64,000 bases of DNA from Orbus sasakiae (GCF_039542345.1 NZ_BAABHY010000001.1:1550001-1614000), one strand, 5' to 3'. Counted from the first letter of the stretch, positions 35,499 to 44,508 are shown. Translations and numbers: made by a program. Notes: a model not told the origin generated them from the sequence alone.

Positions 35499-35580
35499 AA
35501 AAAATTGTCCGCCCGATTAAAGAAATAATCGCTTATTTAGTCAAAAATTATAGAAACTCCTTTACATCTGACAATTTTTT
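35499..35580. repeat. 11-bp inverted repeat upstream of infA
   Basis: AAAAAATTGTC (35499-35509) and GACAATTTTTT (35570-35580) are perfect inverted arms separated by 60 bases in the 290-base region before infA. It could be chance in AT-rich DNA, a regulatory pair or a long leader structure. Confidence 0.35.
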
Positions 35581-35698
35581 CGGCATCATTTTGCCGCAAT
35601 TTATCATTTTAAAAAATAGGTAAATACTCAGGTAGTCAACATTCCTATTTTGGGTAAATTTAGCAATTTTTAGTAAAAATAAACATCACGAGGACCCA

Positions 35699-35917
35699 AT
35701 GGCAAAAGAAGATAACATTGAAATGCAAGGCACGATACTTGATACATTACCAAATACAATGTTTCGTGTAGAACTAGAAAACGGTCATGTCGTTACTGCG
35801 CACATTTCTGGCAAAATGCGTAAAAACTATATCCGTATTTTAACAGGCGATAAAGTGACTGTTGAAATGACTCCATATGACTTATCTAAAGCCCGCATTA
35901 TCTTTCGTAGTCGCTAA
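35699..35917 (+). CDS. infA: Translation initiation factor IF-1
   Basis: A 72-residue OB-fold protein that occupies the ribosomal A site during initiation. MAKEDNIEMQGTILDTLPNT, VTAHISGKMRKNYIRIL and the SKARIIFRSR ending are nearly identical to E. coli IF-1. GAGGAC precedes the ATG. It stands alone here, between the sugar-acid cluster and a convergent lysine permease gene, without the cydDC-aat or clpA neighbours seen in E. coli. Confidence 0.98.
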   Translation: MAKEDNIEMQGTILDTLPNTMFRVELENGHVVTAHISGKMRKNYIRILTGDKVTVEMTPYDLSKARIIFRSR

Positions 35918-35945
35918 TTCTATTTTTTCTATATTATGTCATGTT

Positions 35946-35969
35946 GTATCGCGCAAGATTGCGCGATAC
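35946..35969. terminator. Hairpin between convergent infA and lysP
   Basis: GTATCGCGC and GCGCGATAC form a 9-bp GC-rich stem with loop AAGATT. There is no clear T tract on either strand. Its position between converging genes suggests a shared transcription barrier. Confidence 0.55.
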
Positions 35970-35989
35970 TGGGATTTATTGACTGAGAT

Positions 35990-37441
35990 TTAGTACTTAA
36001 TACGTGTAAAATCCATATCTTGATATTTAATCCATTTTGTTTTCTTCAACAGTTTGTAGCTAAACATAATGATTAAAAATAGCGGAATACCAATATAAGT
36101 CGCAATGACACCATTCCAATCAATGGTATCTTCAAGGAACGCTGCATAGTTTTGTCCAAGTGTTATGGTTAAACATAATACAAAAGCAAAGACAGGGCCA
36201 AATGGGAATAAACTTGAACGATAAGGTAAATCATTCAGATTCAATCCTTGTGCTATGTACCCTTTTCTGAATCGATAATGGCTAATGGCAATACCTAACC
36301 ATGCAATAAAGCCGGTCATGCCTGATAAGTTCAGTAACCAAAGATAGACTTGCTGATCTTCAAATTTCGAGGTTAAAAAACACAGCATTGCTACAAAGGT
36401 CGTCGCAATCAATGCCATTCTTGGTACACCTGAATGGGATAACCGAGAAAAGATTTTCGGGGCTTTGCCTTCTTTGGCTAACGCATATAGCATACGCGTT
36501 GAGGCATATAAACCTGAGTTACCTGCAGAAAGTACTGACGTTAAAATAACCGCATTCATTAATGCCGCGGCTGACAATAAACCCGCATTTTGAAAGACCA
36601 GTGTAAATGGACTTAAGCTAATATCAGTTTCATCATTACGTAATAAACGCGGATCAGTGTAAGGGATAATGAGGCTGATAACAAAAATCGCTAGTACATA
36701 AAATAATAAGATTCGCCAAAAGACTTGTTTCATTGATTTAGGGATGTTTTTTTCTGGGTCTTTCGATTCACCTGCTGCAATACCTATCAGCTCAGTCCCT
36801 TGGAAAGAGAAGCCGACAATCATTGCCACCCCAATCATCGACGAGAAACCACCAACAAATGGTGCATCGCCAATTTGCCAATTGTGCCAACCCGCGCCTT
36901 CCCCGCCACGGATGATACCAATAATCATCAATAAACCCACAGCGATAAAGATAATGACTGTCACCACTTTGATGAGAGAGAACCAGAATTCAGCTTCGCC
37001 AAACCCTTTTACTGAAATATAGTTGAGTAAAAAAATCAAGGTGAGAAACAATACACTCCACAGCCAGCTGTAACTGCCAGAGTCAAACCAATAAGAGATA
37101 ACAAGCTGAGCTGCAACTAAATCGACAGCCACAGTAATAGCCCAGTTATACCAATAATTCCAACCAATCGCGAAGCCAAATGATTCATCGACATAACGGG
37201 AACCATAGGTCGCAAATGTGCCCGATACAGGCAAATAAGCCGCGAGCTCACCAAGACTGGTCATTAAGAAGTAAACCATAATACCGATAATGACATAAGA
37301 GAGTAAGGCACCAGCAGGACCTGCTTGTGCAACCGTTGCACCAGAGGCGACAAAAAGTCCGGTACCAATAGAACCACCGATGGCAATCATCGTTAAGTGG
37401 CGAGCTTTAAGATCACGTTTAAGTTTATTTTGCATAGTCAT
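35990..37441 (-). CDS. lysP: Lysine-specific permease
   Basis: APC-family proton/lysine symporter, 483 residues with 12 helices. KARHLTMIAIGGSIGTGLFV, SLGELAAYLPVSGTFATYGSRYVDE and GWNYWYNWAITVAVDL are close to E. coli LysP over the whole length. In E. coli LysP also interacts with the CadC sensor; no cad genes are seen here. The ATG at 37441 could be replaced by one two codons later. A 15-bp AT-only inverted repeat lies 57 bases upstream, between it and yeiW. Confidence 0.93.
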   Translation of the reverse strand: MTMQNKLKRDLKARHLTMIAIGGSIGTGLFVASGATVAQAGPAGALLSYVIIGIMVYFLMTSLGELAAYLPVSGTFATYGSRYVDESFGFAIGWNYWYNWAITVAVDLVAAQLVISYWFDSGSYSWLWSVLFLTLIFLLNYISVKGFGEAEFWFSLIKVVTVIIFIAVGLLMIIGIIRGGEGAGWHNWQIGDAPFVGGFSSMIGVAMIVGFSFQGTELIGIAAGESKDPEKNIPKSMKQVFWRILLFYVLAIFVISLIIPYTDPRLLRNDETDISLSPFTLVFQNAGLLSAAALMNAVILTSVLSAGNSGLYASTRMLYALAKEGKAPKIFSRLSHSGVPRMALIATTFVAMLCFLTSKFEDQQVYLWLLNLSGMTGFIAWLGIAISHYRFRKGYIAQGLNLNDLPYRSSLFPFGPVFAFVLCLTITLGQNYAAFLEDTIDWNGVIATYIGIPLFLIIMFSYKLLKKTKWIKYQDMDFTRIKY

Positions 37442-37497
37442 ATTTTTTATTGAGAATAAAATTTAGCGAAGTGTAACAAAAAAAACAGCTTTGTAGA

Positions 37498-37539
37498 TAA
37501 ATAATTCTAATATAATTTATCTTTTATTAGAATTATTTA
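37498..37539. repeat. 15-bp perfect inverted repeat between yeiW and lysP
   Basis: TAAATAATTCTAATA (37498-37512) and TATTAGAATTATTTA (37525-37539) pair perfectly around 12 bases. The right arm includes the yeiW stop codon. It could be an AT-rich terminator-like hairpin for yeiW or an operator for lysP. Confidence 0.6.
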
Positions 37540-37806
37540 CGGTCGAGTTAAATTTTCCAAATTATTTAAATAGTTCAAAGCATCTTGTTGATGTGTTCCA
37601 CACATCTCAAAACACGGTTTTAGATGACCACAAACAGCGGGTCTTGATGATTGGCCAAATAATCCACAACGCATTTGTTCATTAAGATGGATACACGCAA
37701 CATTAGCGGGCTTACCATTTGGCATGCCTGGAATATGACTGGTTATCGAAGGAGCAATACAACACGCTCCACAATTGGCACGACATTCAAAATGGCTATC
37801 CACCAT
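37537..37806 (-). CDS. yeiW: Cysteine-cluster protein YeiW (UPF0153/YkgJ family)
   Basis: A small cytosolic protein of about 89 residues with eight or more cysteines: CRANCGACC near the N-terminus, then C in VACIHL, MRCGLF, AVCGHLKPCFEMCG. This is the CxxCC-type zinc/iron cluster pattern of the YkgJ family. IAPSITSHIPGMPNGKPAN is typical of YeiW. In E. coli yeiW neighbours yeiP (efpL), as here, but divergently. Two ATGs (37809 and 37806) and a GTG (37812) are adjacent; AAGG is best spaced to 37806. Function is unknown. Confidence 0.85.
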   Translation of the reverse strand: MVDSHFECRANCGACCIAPSITSHIPGMPNGKPANVACIHLNEQMRCGLFGQSSRPAVCGHLKPCFEMCGTHQQDALNYLNNLENLTRP

Positions 37807-37904
37807 CATCACCTTAATTAAATAAATTTACTGGTGACAATAGCAAGTTAGCGTTAAAATAGCGAGCTTATTTATCTTCTTTATTATTGATTGGAACACG
37901 AATT

Positions 37905-38477
37905 ATGGCTAAGGCAAATGATGTAAAACGCGGCGATGCAATTGCTTACAATGGCAAATTATTATTAGTAAAAGACGTTGAGGTACAAAGTCCAAGTGCT
38001 CGCGGTGCAAGTACACTGTATAAAATGCGTTTTGCTGATGTAAAAACAGGTTTAAAAGTTGAAGAGCGTTTTAAAGGTGACGATATTTTAGAGACCATTG
38101 AATTAAACCGTCGTGCAGTAACCTTTTCATACATTGATGGTGATGAGTATGTATTTATGGATGATGAAGACTTTACACCTTATATTTTCAAACATGACCA
38201 AATTGAAGACGAGTTATTATTTATTCCTGAAGGTGGCATTCCTGGCATTCAAGTCTTAACTGTTGATGGTCAAATCATTGCGCTTGAATTACCACAAACA
38301 GTAGAACTTGACATTGTCGAAACAAATCCGGGAATTAAAGGTGCATCAGCGAGTGCTCGAACGAAGCCTGCAACGTTAACAACAGGTCTGACAGTACAAG
38401 TACCCGAATATATTAATAATGGTGAAAAAATTAAAATTCACGTTGCTGAACGTCGTTTTATGAGCCGAGCTGATTAA
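37905..38477 (+). CDS. efpL: Elongation factor P-like protein EfpL (YeiP)
   Basis: EF-P paralogue that helps ribosomes through proline-containing and some other stalling motifs. From the ATG at 37905 (MAKANDVKRG) it has 190 residues, as E. coli YeiP; an upstream TTG-started extension is not homologous. The decoding loop reads SPSARGAS with R33, the unmodified arginine typical of EfpL rather than the modified lysine of EF-P. TNPGIKGASASARTKPATL is a conserved domain III segment. lpxT follows after five bases. Confidence 0.95.
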   Translation: MAKANDVKRGDAIAYNGKLLLVKDVEVQSPSARGASTLYKMRFADVKTGLKVEERFKGDDILETIELNRRAVTFSYIDGDEYVFMDDEDFTPYIFKHDQIEDELLFIPEGGIPGIQVLTVDGQIIALELPQTVELDIVETNPGIKGASASARTKPATLTTGLTVQVPEYINNGEKIKIHVAERRFMSRAD

Positions 38478-38482
38478 TTTTA

Positions 38483-39217
38483 ATGAGTAATGATAACGTG
38501 CTTACAAAACGTATAAGGCAGATTCTACTTTGGAATATATTGGCTGTAGTATTACTCGTCAGTCAATATTATACTTATCGCCAAGGTTTTTGGTTTAATA
38601 TTGATGCGGCCATCTTTCATTTTTTTAATCAATTTTTAGATGGTAGCCATCAAATCTTTTTATACTTGATTGCGATAACTAATCATCGTAGTTTTGACAT
38701 TGTGTCTTTTTTAGCTATGGCATTGCTGTATTACACCTATTTTCGTCAGCAAAATAACGAATGTAAGCGTAAAATGATCATCATTGGACTAATGATGCTT
38801 ATCATCGCGGTAGTCATCAAACAATGGGGACGTTTCATTCCCATTGCACATGAAAGCCCTACACTCTATTTTGAACAGTTTGAGCATATTAATCGAATCT
38901 CAAAATTGACGCATTTTGGCACTAAAGATGCAGCAAGTGATAGCTTTCCTGGCGATCATGGTATGATGCTGATGATCTTTGCGGCCTTTATGTGGCGCTA
39001 TTTTGGCGTAAAAGCCTTTATACAAGCATCAATAATTGTTGTGATATTTTCAGCTCCACGTATTATTGCTGGTGCACATTGGTTTACTGATGTTTATGTT
39101 GGCTCACTTGCCATCACCAGTTTTGTACTGAGTTGGTTTTTATTGACCCCTGCTTGTGACACCATCGTTAATTTACTCCTGCGTTTAATGCCTAAACGTT
39201 TTTTTAAATCCCCATAA
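38483..39217 (+). CDS. lpxT: Lipid A 1-diphosphate synthase LpxT (PAP2 family)
   Basis: A 244-residue inner-membrane phosphotransferase with about five or six helices. In E. coli LpxT moves a phosphate from undecaprenyl pyrophosphate to lipid A at the periplasmic face. The PAP2 motifs appear as SFPGDHGMMLMIFAAFMWRYFG and PRIIAGAHWFTDVYVGS, with the two catalytic histidines, and match LpxT better than generic PAP2 enzymes. The gene lies five bases after efpL, in a region syntenic with E. coli yeiW-yeiP-(yeiR)-lpxT. It implies modified lipid A charge. Confidence 0.88.
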   Translation: MSNDNVLTKRIRQILLWNILAVVLLVSQYYTYRQGFWFNIDAAIFHFFNQFLDGSHQIFLYLIAITNHRSFDIVSFLAMALLYYTYFRQQNNECKRKMIIIGLMMLIIAVVIKQWGRFIPIAHESPTLYFEQFEHINRISKLTHFGTKDAASDSFPGDHGMMLMIFAAFMWRYFGVKAFIQASIIVVIFSAPRIIAGAHWFTDVYVGSLAITSFVLSWFLLTPACDTIVNLLLRLMPKRFFKSP

Positions 39218-39234
39218 TCAGTTAATCAAATTAC

Positions 39235-40128
39235 ATGAAAGTTTACAACCAAAATAAATTACATAAACGCTTAAGACGCCAAGTTGGTGAAGCCATTGCC
39301 GATTTTAATATGATTGAAGACGGTGATCGTATCATGGTCTGTTTGTCAGGCGGTAAAGACAGCTATACCCTACTTGATATTTTAATCAATTTAAAAATCA
39401 GTGCCCCTGTGCATTTTGATCTCGTTGCGGTGAATCTTGATCAAAAGCAGCCTGGATTTCCTGAACATATCTTACCTGAATATCTGGCATCATTAGGTGT
39501 TGAATATAAAATTGTTGAAGAAAATACATATGGTATTGTGAAAGAAAAAATTCCAGAAGGAAAAACAACGTGTTCATTATGCTCACGTCTACGGCGGGGT
39601 ATTTTATATCGCACAGCAACAGAACTTGGTGCGACTAAAATCGCATTAGGCCATCATCGTGATGATATCTTAGAAACACTGTTTCTAAACATGTTTTATG
39701 GCGGGAAAATGAAAGCGATGCCACCAAAATTAATGAATGATACTGGTGAACATATCGTTATTCGTCCCCTTGCTTATTGTAAAGAAAAAGATATTACCCA
39801 ATACGCACAATTAAAAAACTTTCCAATTATTCCATGTAACTTATGTGGTTCACAGCCTAACTTACAACGTCAAGTCATTAAAGAGATGTTAAATGATTGG
39901 GATAAAAAATTTCCTGGGCGCATCGAGACAATGTTTCGTGCGACACAAAATATTACGCTATCTCACTTATGTGATACCAATCTGTTTGATTTCAAAGGAA
40001 TCCAAAAAGGTGATGCGATTGTTAATGGCGGGGATATAGCCTTTGATAAGGAAGACATGCCATTGAATAGTTTTGATGCAACTGATATTGCTGAGCAAGA
40101 TATCATTTTATGGAAAGACGTTAACTAA
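39235..40128 (+). CDS. ttcA: tRNA-cytidine(32) 2-sulfurtransferase TtcA
   Basis: Iron-sulfur enzyme that thiolates cytidine 32 of tRNA. It has 297 residues. The PP-loop is SGGKDS at 38-43. The cluster-binding cysteines C113 and C116 are in TTCSLCSRLRRG, and a third lies in PCNLCGSQPNLQRQ. The N-terminal KLHKRLRRQVGEAIADFNMI matches E. coli. It follows lpxT by 17 bases and precedes hemW by three bases, so the efpL-lpxT-ttcA-hemW genes may be cotranscribed. Confidence 0.97.
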   Translation: MKVYNQNKLHKRLRRQVGEAIADFNMIEDGDRIMVCLSGGKDSYTLLDILINLKISAPVHFDLVAVNLDQKQPGFPEHILPEYLASLGVEYKIVEENTYGIVKEKIPEGKTTCSLCSRLRRGILYRTATELGATKIALGHHRDDILETLFLNMFYGGKMKAMPPKLMNDTGEHIVIRPLAYCKEKDITQYAQLKNFPIIPCNLCGSQPNLQRQVIKEMLNDWDKKFPGRIETMFRATQNITLSHLCDTNLFDFKGIQKGDAIVNGGDIAFDKEDMPLNSFDATDIAEQDIILWKDVN

Positions 40129-40131
40129 TTT

Positions 40132-41259
40132 ATGGGTATGATTCCACTTAGTCTTTATATCCACATGCCTTGGTGTGTGCAAAAATGCCCTTACTGTGAC
40201 TTTAACTCACATAATATCAAGCAAGCACCTCAATATGAACATTATATTGAGCATTTGCTTGCAGATCTTGCCTGCGATTTACCACTTACTGCTCAGCGCC
40301 CTATCCATTCAGTATTTATTGGTGGTGGCACACCAAGTTTATTTTCAGCATCCTTGATTGAGCGCTTATTAAGTGAGGTTCAAACTTATTTGCCTTTTGA
40401 ACCTGGTGCAGAAGTAACTATTGAAGCAAATCCGAATTCAGCTGATGCGGATAATTTTGCTGGCTACATTCATGCTGGCATCAATCGAATTTCAATTGGA
40501 GTACAAAGTTTTCAACCCGATAAACTCACTAAACTGGGTCGGATACATAATCCACTTGAAGCAATACAGGCTGCAAAACTCGCTCAATCCTTGCCTCTAC
40601 GCAGTTTTAACACCGATTTAATGCATGGTTTACCCAATCAATCCCTAGCCGATGCCTTATATGATTTACAACAAGCGATAGATTTATCGCCGCCACACTT
40701 ATCTTGGTATCAATTAACCATTGAACCTAATACCTTGTTTGGTTCAAAACCGCCAATATTACCTAATGACGATTTACTATGGGATATTTATGAACAGGGT
40801 GATCAATTATTAACAGCCCATGGCTATCACCAATATGAAACATCAGCATACGCTAAAACAGGAATGCAATGTGCACATAATCTCAATTATTGGCAATTTG
40901 GTGACTATCTTGGAATTGGCTGTGGTGCACACGGAAAATTAACCCAAGCAGATGGCTCAATTATACGGACAATAAAAACCCGCCATCCCAAAGGTTATAT
41001 GGAAGGTCGTTACCTTGAAAAATCCTATTTAGTCCCACAAGATGAGCTACCTTTCGAGTTCTTTATGAATCAGTTCAGATTGTTTGAGCCCGCACCTAAA
41101 GCACGTTTTGAACAACGTACCTCATTACCATTAAGTCGGTTAGATAAGCCGATCTCGTTAGCATTACAAAAAGGCTATATTACTGAGGATAATGATTATT
41201 GGTACCTGACGAAACACGGTAAGCTCTTTTTGAATTCGCTGTTAGAATTGTTTTTATAA
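40132..41259 (+). CDS. hemW: Heme chaperone HemW (radical SAM)
   Basis: A 375-residue HemN-like protein that binds heme and is thought to deliver it to acceptor proteins such as respiratory complexes; it is not a coproporphyrinogen oxidase. The radical SAM cluster cysteines are C15, C19 and C22 in HMPWCVQKCPYCDFN. FIGGGTPSLFS, GVQSFQPDKL and SWYQLTIEPNTLF are family blocks, and the ending KHGKLFLNSLLELFL matches E. coli HemW. It overlaps no neighbour; a 524-base gene-poor region follows. Confidence 0.96.
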   Translation: MGMIPLSLYIHMPWCVQKCPYCDFNSHNIKQAPQYEHYIEHLLADLACDLPLTAQRPIHSVFIGGGTPSLFSASLIERLLSEVQTYLPFEPGAEVTIEANPNSADADNFAGYIHAGINRISIGVQSFQPDKLTKLGRIHNPLEAIQAAKLAQSLPLRSFNTDLMHGLPNQSLADALYDLQQAIDLSPPHLSWYQLTIEPNTLFGSKPPILPNDDLLWDIYEQGDQLLTAHGYHQYETSAYAKTGMQCAHNLNYWQFGDYLGIGCGAHGKLTQADGSIIRTIKTRHPKGYMEGRYLEKSYLVPQDELPFEFFMNQFRLFEPAPKARFEQRTSLPLSRLDKPISLALQKGYITEDNDYWYLTKHGKLFLNSLLELFL

Positions 41260-41399
41260 TTGATAACACAAGCAATTCATAACGCTTTGAACATAAAAAA
41301 TATTGATCATTTGGCTATTCATGACAATAAGATATAAAGACAGATAAAAATAAGGTACTTATTGATGCATAACTGATTTACCGTAATTTATTATCACTG

Positions 41400-41588
41400 A
41401 TGTTTATATGTACCATTCCCTTTTTTAATTGTATTTTCACTTACATATATTGTGACATCGCAAATAATTACCAAGTAGATTTCACAATGACCAACATGTT
41501 GTCCTTACTGTCTGTGACTTATATCTTTATGTTTATACCCGCGCTAATCACGGTTTTTTTATGGATTTTTATTACAAAGATACAGTAG
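41400..41588 (+). CDS. Doubtful small membrane protein, 62 residues
   Basis: I do not recognise this ORF. It could encode two hydrophobic helices (about 3-18 and 36-58) separated by a short polar turn (ANNYQVDF). An internal ATG would give a 33-residue single-span version. No ribosome-binding site is evident, so it may not be expressed. Confidence 0.25.
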   Translation: MFICTIPFFNCIFTYIYCDIANNYQVDFTMTNMLSLLSVTYIFMFIPALITVFLWIFITKIQ

Positions 41589-41637
41589 ATGCCTATTTTT
41601 ATGGTTACAGTCGATGTTAAGCGGGATGATTCACTTT

Positions 41638-41775
41638 ATGTCTGTCGTTATTTTAGACCTGTTGCAGCCCCCTACTCTTGACCAAATGCTTGACGTCATG
41701 TCTATCATGGCATTATTAAGTATTGGTAGTACATTGATTGTAACGTTTTGTATTAATGTTATATTAAAAAGATAA
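41638..41775 (+). CDS. Doubtful small membrane protein, 45 residues
   Basis: An ATG-to-TAA frame of 45 residues with a polar/amphipathic N-half (LDLLQPPTLDQMLDVM) and a hydrophobic C-half ending in VILKR, a single-span topology. GGGA lies 12 bases upstream, a weak spacing. Unknown; it could be a toxin-like or accessory small protein, or chance. Confidence 0.25.
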   Translation: MSVVILDLLQPPTLDQMLDVMSIMALLSIGSTLIVTFCINVILKR

Positions 41776-41784
41776 CGTTATTTG

Positions 41785-42516
41785 CTATTCAAACCAAATC
41801 ATAGAGGCCATGCGGCCGGTCTGTTTTTCTCGTCGATAGGAATAAAACAGGTCAGTTTGACTATAGGTACAATATTCACCACCATAAATTTGCGTGATAC
41901 CTAATTTTTGCAAACGTTGGCGTGCTAATAAATACAGATCTGCTAAATATTTTTGTGATTTACAGTCAATTAAATCAAAAGCTAATGAGGCATTGCAATC
42001 ATGTGCTTCAAATTGCGCTTTAACTTCAGCACCAACTTCAAATTTTTGTGGACCAATGGCGGGCCCAAACCATGCCATAATTTGTGAAGGAGCACATTGG
42101 AAATGATTGACTGTATTTTCTAAAATACCATCACATAAGCCCCGCCACCCTGCATGCGCGGAGGCCACTTCATCGCCTGATAGAGAACAAAAAAGGACGG
42201 GCAAACAATCAGCGGTTAATACGACGCTAACGGTCATAGCTTGATTAACATAACTGGCATCAGCATCAGTTGAATCATAGTCACTTAAATTGATGACTTT
42301 GGTACTATGAGTTTGATTTAACCATAGCGGATCTTTTGGTAAATGATTAGCACACACTACCCGCTGACGATTGGCGATAACATGATGGATGTTATCGCCC
42401 ACATGGCTACCTAAATTTAAAGACGAAAAAGGGACTTGGCTAACCCCTCCTTGACGCGTCGTGGTCAAAGCGCGAATATTGTGTGGTGCAGGCCAAGTTG
42501 GCGAAATTACCTTCAT
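41785..42516 (-). CDS. pgeF: Peptidoglycan editing factor PgeF (YfiH/LACC1 family)
   Basis: A 243-residue protein equal in length to E. coli YfiH. The family was called polyphenol oxidase; PgeF is proposed to prevent wrong amino acids entering the peptidoglycan stem peptide, and human LACC1 is a purine nucleoside phosphorylase. Active-site blocks include LNLGSHVGD, VLTADCLPVLFC (Cys ligand) and SAHAGWRGLCDG (His ligand). It follows rluD by six bases, as in E. coli. clpB, which follows in E. coli, is about 15 kb away here. Confidence 0.94.
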   Translation of the reverse strand: MKVISPTWPAPHNIRALTTTRQGGVSQVPFSSLNLGSHVGDNIHHVIANRQRVVCANHLPKDPLWLNQTHSTKVINLSDYDSTDADASYVNQAMTVSVVLTADCLPVLFCSLSGDEVASAHAGWRGLCDGILENTVNHFQCAPSQIMAWFGPAIGPQKFEVGAEVKAQFEAHDCNASLAFDLIDCKSQKYLADLYLLARQRLQKLGITQIYGGEYCTYSQTDLFYSYRREKQTGRMASMIWFE

Positions 42517-42522
42517 ACTATT

Positions 42523-43512
42523 TTACCAATCAATTTGATCTTGATAGAGTTTAGTATCGTCTTGTAAGACTTTAATCAATTGCTGCATATCTTCAGGAAT
42601 GGGGGCATGCCATTCCATTTGTTCACCGGTAATCGGATGAAATAATCTTAACATGGCTGCATGCAGTGCTTGGCGATCAAAATCACGTAGTGTTTGAATA
42701 AATTCTTCTGATGCACCTTTTGGTGGTCTTGGTCTGCCGCCATAAAGTTGGTCACCAACCAATGGATGAGCCATATGAGCCATATGCACACGAATTTGGT
42801 GTGTACGTCCCGTCTCAAGTCGTAACCGTAACCGGGTGTGGGCTCGATACTTTTCCATCACACGGTAATGTGTTACCGCGGGTTTCCCGGTTGGGAACAC
42901 GGCCATATGAGTACGTTTAGTCGGATGACGAGTAATTGGCTTATCAATTGTTCCCCCAGCCGTCATAATCCCCATAGCTACTGCTTCATATTCGCGCGTG
43001 ATTTCACGTAGTTGTAGTGACTCAACCAGGCGAGTTTGTGCTTCAATCGTTTTAGCCACCACCATTAACCCAGTGGTATCTTTATCTAATCGGTGCACAA
43101 TACCCGCTCTTGGAACACTGGCAATATCTGGGTAATGGTAAAGTAATGCATTTAAAACGGTACCGTTAGGATTACCTGCACCAGGATGAACAACTAAATC
43201 GCGCGGTTTATTGATGACTAAAATATCATCATCTTCATAAACAATATTTAAGGAGATTTGCTCTCCCTGATGGTAAGTCTCTTCTTCGATTAATGCATTA
43301 AGCGTAATATGCTCACCACCGAGTACCCTTTCCTTTGGCTTATCAACAACAACACCATTAATTTTTACATGGCCGTTAACAATCCAATCTTTAATTCTTG
43401 AACGTGAATATTGTGAAAAGATCTCAGCTAAGGCTTGATCTAATCTCATTCCTAATTGATGATGTTCAATATCCGCGGTTAATTCTAAATTTTTTAGTGT
43501 ATTATCTGACAT
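42523..43512 (-). CDS. rluD: 23S rRNA pseudouridine(1911/1915/1917) synthase RluD
   Basis: Makes three pseudouridines in helix 69 of 23S rRNA. From the ATG at 43512 (MSDNTLKN) it has 329 residues: an S4-like RNA-binding domain (about 22-70) and a RluA-type catalytic domain with D143 in HRLDKDTTGLM and the ETGRTHQIRVHMAH motif. A frame extension upstream would add 26 non-homologous residues. It is divergent from bamD and cotranscribed with pgeF, as in E. coli. Confidence 0.96.
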   Translation of the reverse strand: MSDNTLKNLELTADIEHHQLGMRLDQALAEIFSQYSRSRIKDWIVNGHVKINGVVVDKPKERVLGGEHITLNALIEEETYHQGEQISLNIVYEDDDILVINKPRDLVVHPGAGNPNGTVLNALLYHYPDIASVPRAGIVHRLDKDTTGLMVVAKTIEAQTRLVESLQLREITREYEAVAMGIMTAGGTIDKPITRHPTKRTHMAVFPTGKPAVTHYRVMEKYRAHTRLRLRLETGRTHQIRVHMAHMAHPLVGDQLYGGRPRPPKGASEEFIQTLRDFDRQALHAAMLRLFHPITGEQMEWHAPIPEDMQQLIKVLQDDTKLYQDQIDW

Positions 43513-43687
43513 AAAATTATCTATACTAAGTGGAGTTTTCACTCTTGAGTGTTTTAAGCTATAATAAATTAGAGTATCATATACGCTCAAATGGGTTAAT
43601 GTTTATTTTCTTTCTTTGTGTAAAAAGTTTTGAATTTAACGCTTTGAAAAAGATTCTTAAAATAAATAACAATGGATTAATGACTGA

Positions 43688-44467
43688 ATGAAATTATATC
43701 TTAAATATTCTGTTATCGCAGCAATGACGGGTTTGTTGATTGCATGTACTTCATCAAAACCGGATGTTGAAAATGTACCAGAACAAGAACTCTACACCAA
43801 AGCAGAGCAAGAATTACAAAATGGCAATATTCGATCAAGTATTACTATTTTAGAAGAAATGGATAAAGCTTATCCTTTTGGCCCTTATTCACAGCAAGTG
43901 CAACTTAACTTGATTTACGCTTATTATAAATCAGCCGATTTGCCACTGACAATTGCTTCCATCGACCGTTTTCTTAAATTGAATCCAACGCACCCTAATG
44001 TGGATTGGGTAATTTATTTACGTGGTCTGGCTAATATGGCGCAAGACGATAATCAAATTCAAGGATGGTTTAATGTTGACCGTTCTGACCGTGATGCCTC
44101 TTATGCACAGGCTGCATTTAAAGACTTTACCTATTTGATTTCAAGCTACCCGTATAGCCCTTATAGCTATGATGCAGAAAAACGCCTTATATTCTTAAAA
44201 AATCGTTTAGCAAAATATCAATTTAAAGTGGCGCAATACTACACGAAACGTGGTGCATATGTTGCTGTAATCAACCGCGTGACCGAAATGCTAAAAACCT
44301 ATCCGGATACAGATGCCACAAAACATGCACTGTATTTGATGCGAAATGCTTATAATCAATTAGGTCTAAAAGACGAAGCGGATAAAACCACACAGTTAAT
44401 TGAAGCAAATCTAAATAACGTGAGCACACCAATGGATGAAGATAAACCCTATTTATGGATTTTCTAA
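43688..44467 (+). CDS. bamD: Outer membrane assembly lipoprotein BamD
   Basis: Essential lipoprotein of the BAM complex. A lipoprotein signal peptide ends in LLIAC with the lipidated C20, and the 259-residue product contains tandem TPR repeats, including AYPFGPYSQQVQLNLIYAYY-type segments. YLRGLANMAQD and SYPYSPYSYDAEKRLIFLKN are conserved. It is divergent from rluD with a 175-base intergenic region and is closed by a strong terminator. Confidence 0.96.
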   Translation: MKLYLKYSVIAAMTGLLIACTSSKPDVENVPEQELYTKAEQELQNGNIRSSITILEEMDKAYPFGPYSQQVQLNLIYAYYKSADLPLTIASIDRFLKLNPTHPNVDWVIYLRGLANMAQDDNQIQGWFNVDRSDRDASYAQAAFKDFTYLISSYPYSPYSYDAEKRLIFLKNRLAKYQFKVAQYYTKRGAYVAVINRVTEMLKTYPDTDATKHALYLMRNAYNQLGLKDEADKTTQLIEANLNNVSTPMDEDKPYLWIF

Positions 44468-44480
44468 ACCATAACGATTA

Positions 44481-44508
44481 AAAAAGGCGATCTCATCGCC
44501 TTTTTTAT
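44481..44508 (+). terminator. bamD terminator
   Basis: AAAAAGGCGAT and ATCGCCTTTTT form an 11-bp stem with loop CTC and a T tract; the A/T symmetry allows use on both strands, between bamD and the convergent CinA-like gene. Confidence 0.93.

Larger units (their letters stand above)
41260..41784. other. 524-base gene-poor region with two doubtful small membrane ORFs
   Basis: No conserved gene is recognised between hemW and pgeF. Two plus-strand small ORFs rich in hydrophobic residues occur in tandem (41400-41588 and 41638-41775). Neither has a strong Shine-Dalgarno. I see no tRNA, insertion sequence or clear terminator here. Confidence 0.5.

Noticed and set aside
37442..37536. Lysine riboswitch before lysP
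   Set aside because: The gap is only 95 bases, too short for the ~170-base lysine aptamer, and shows only the AT-rich inverted repeat.
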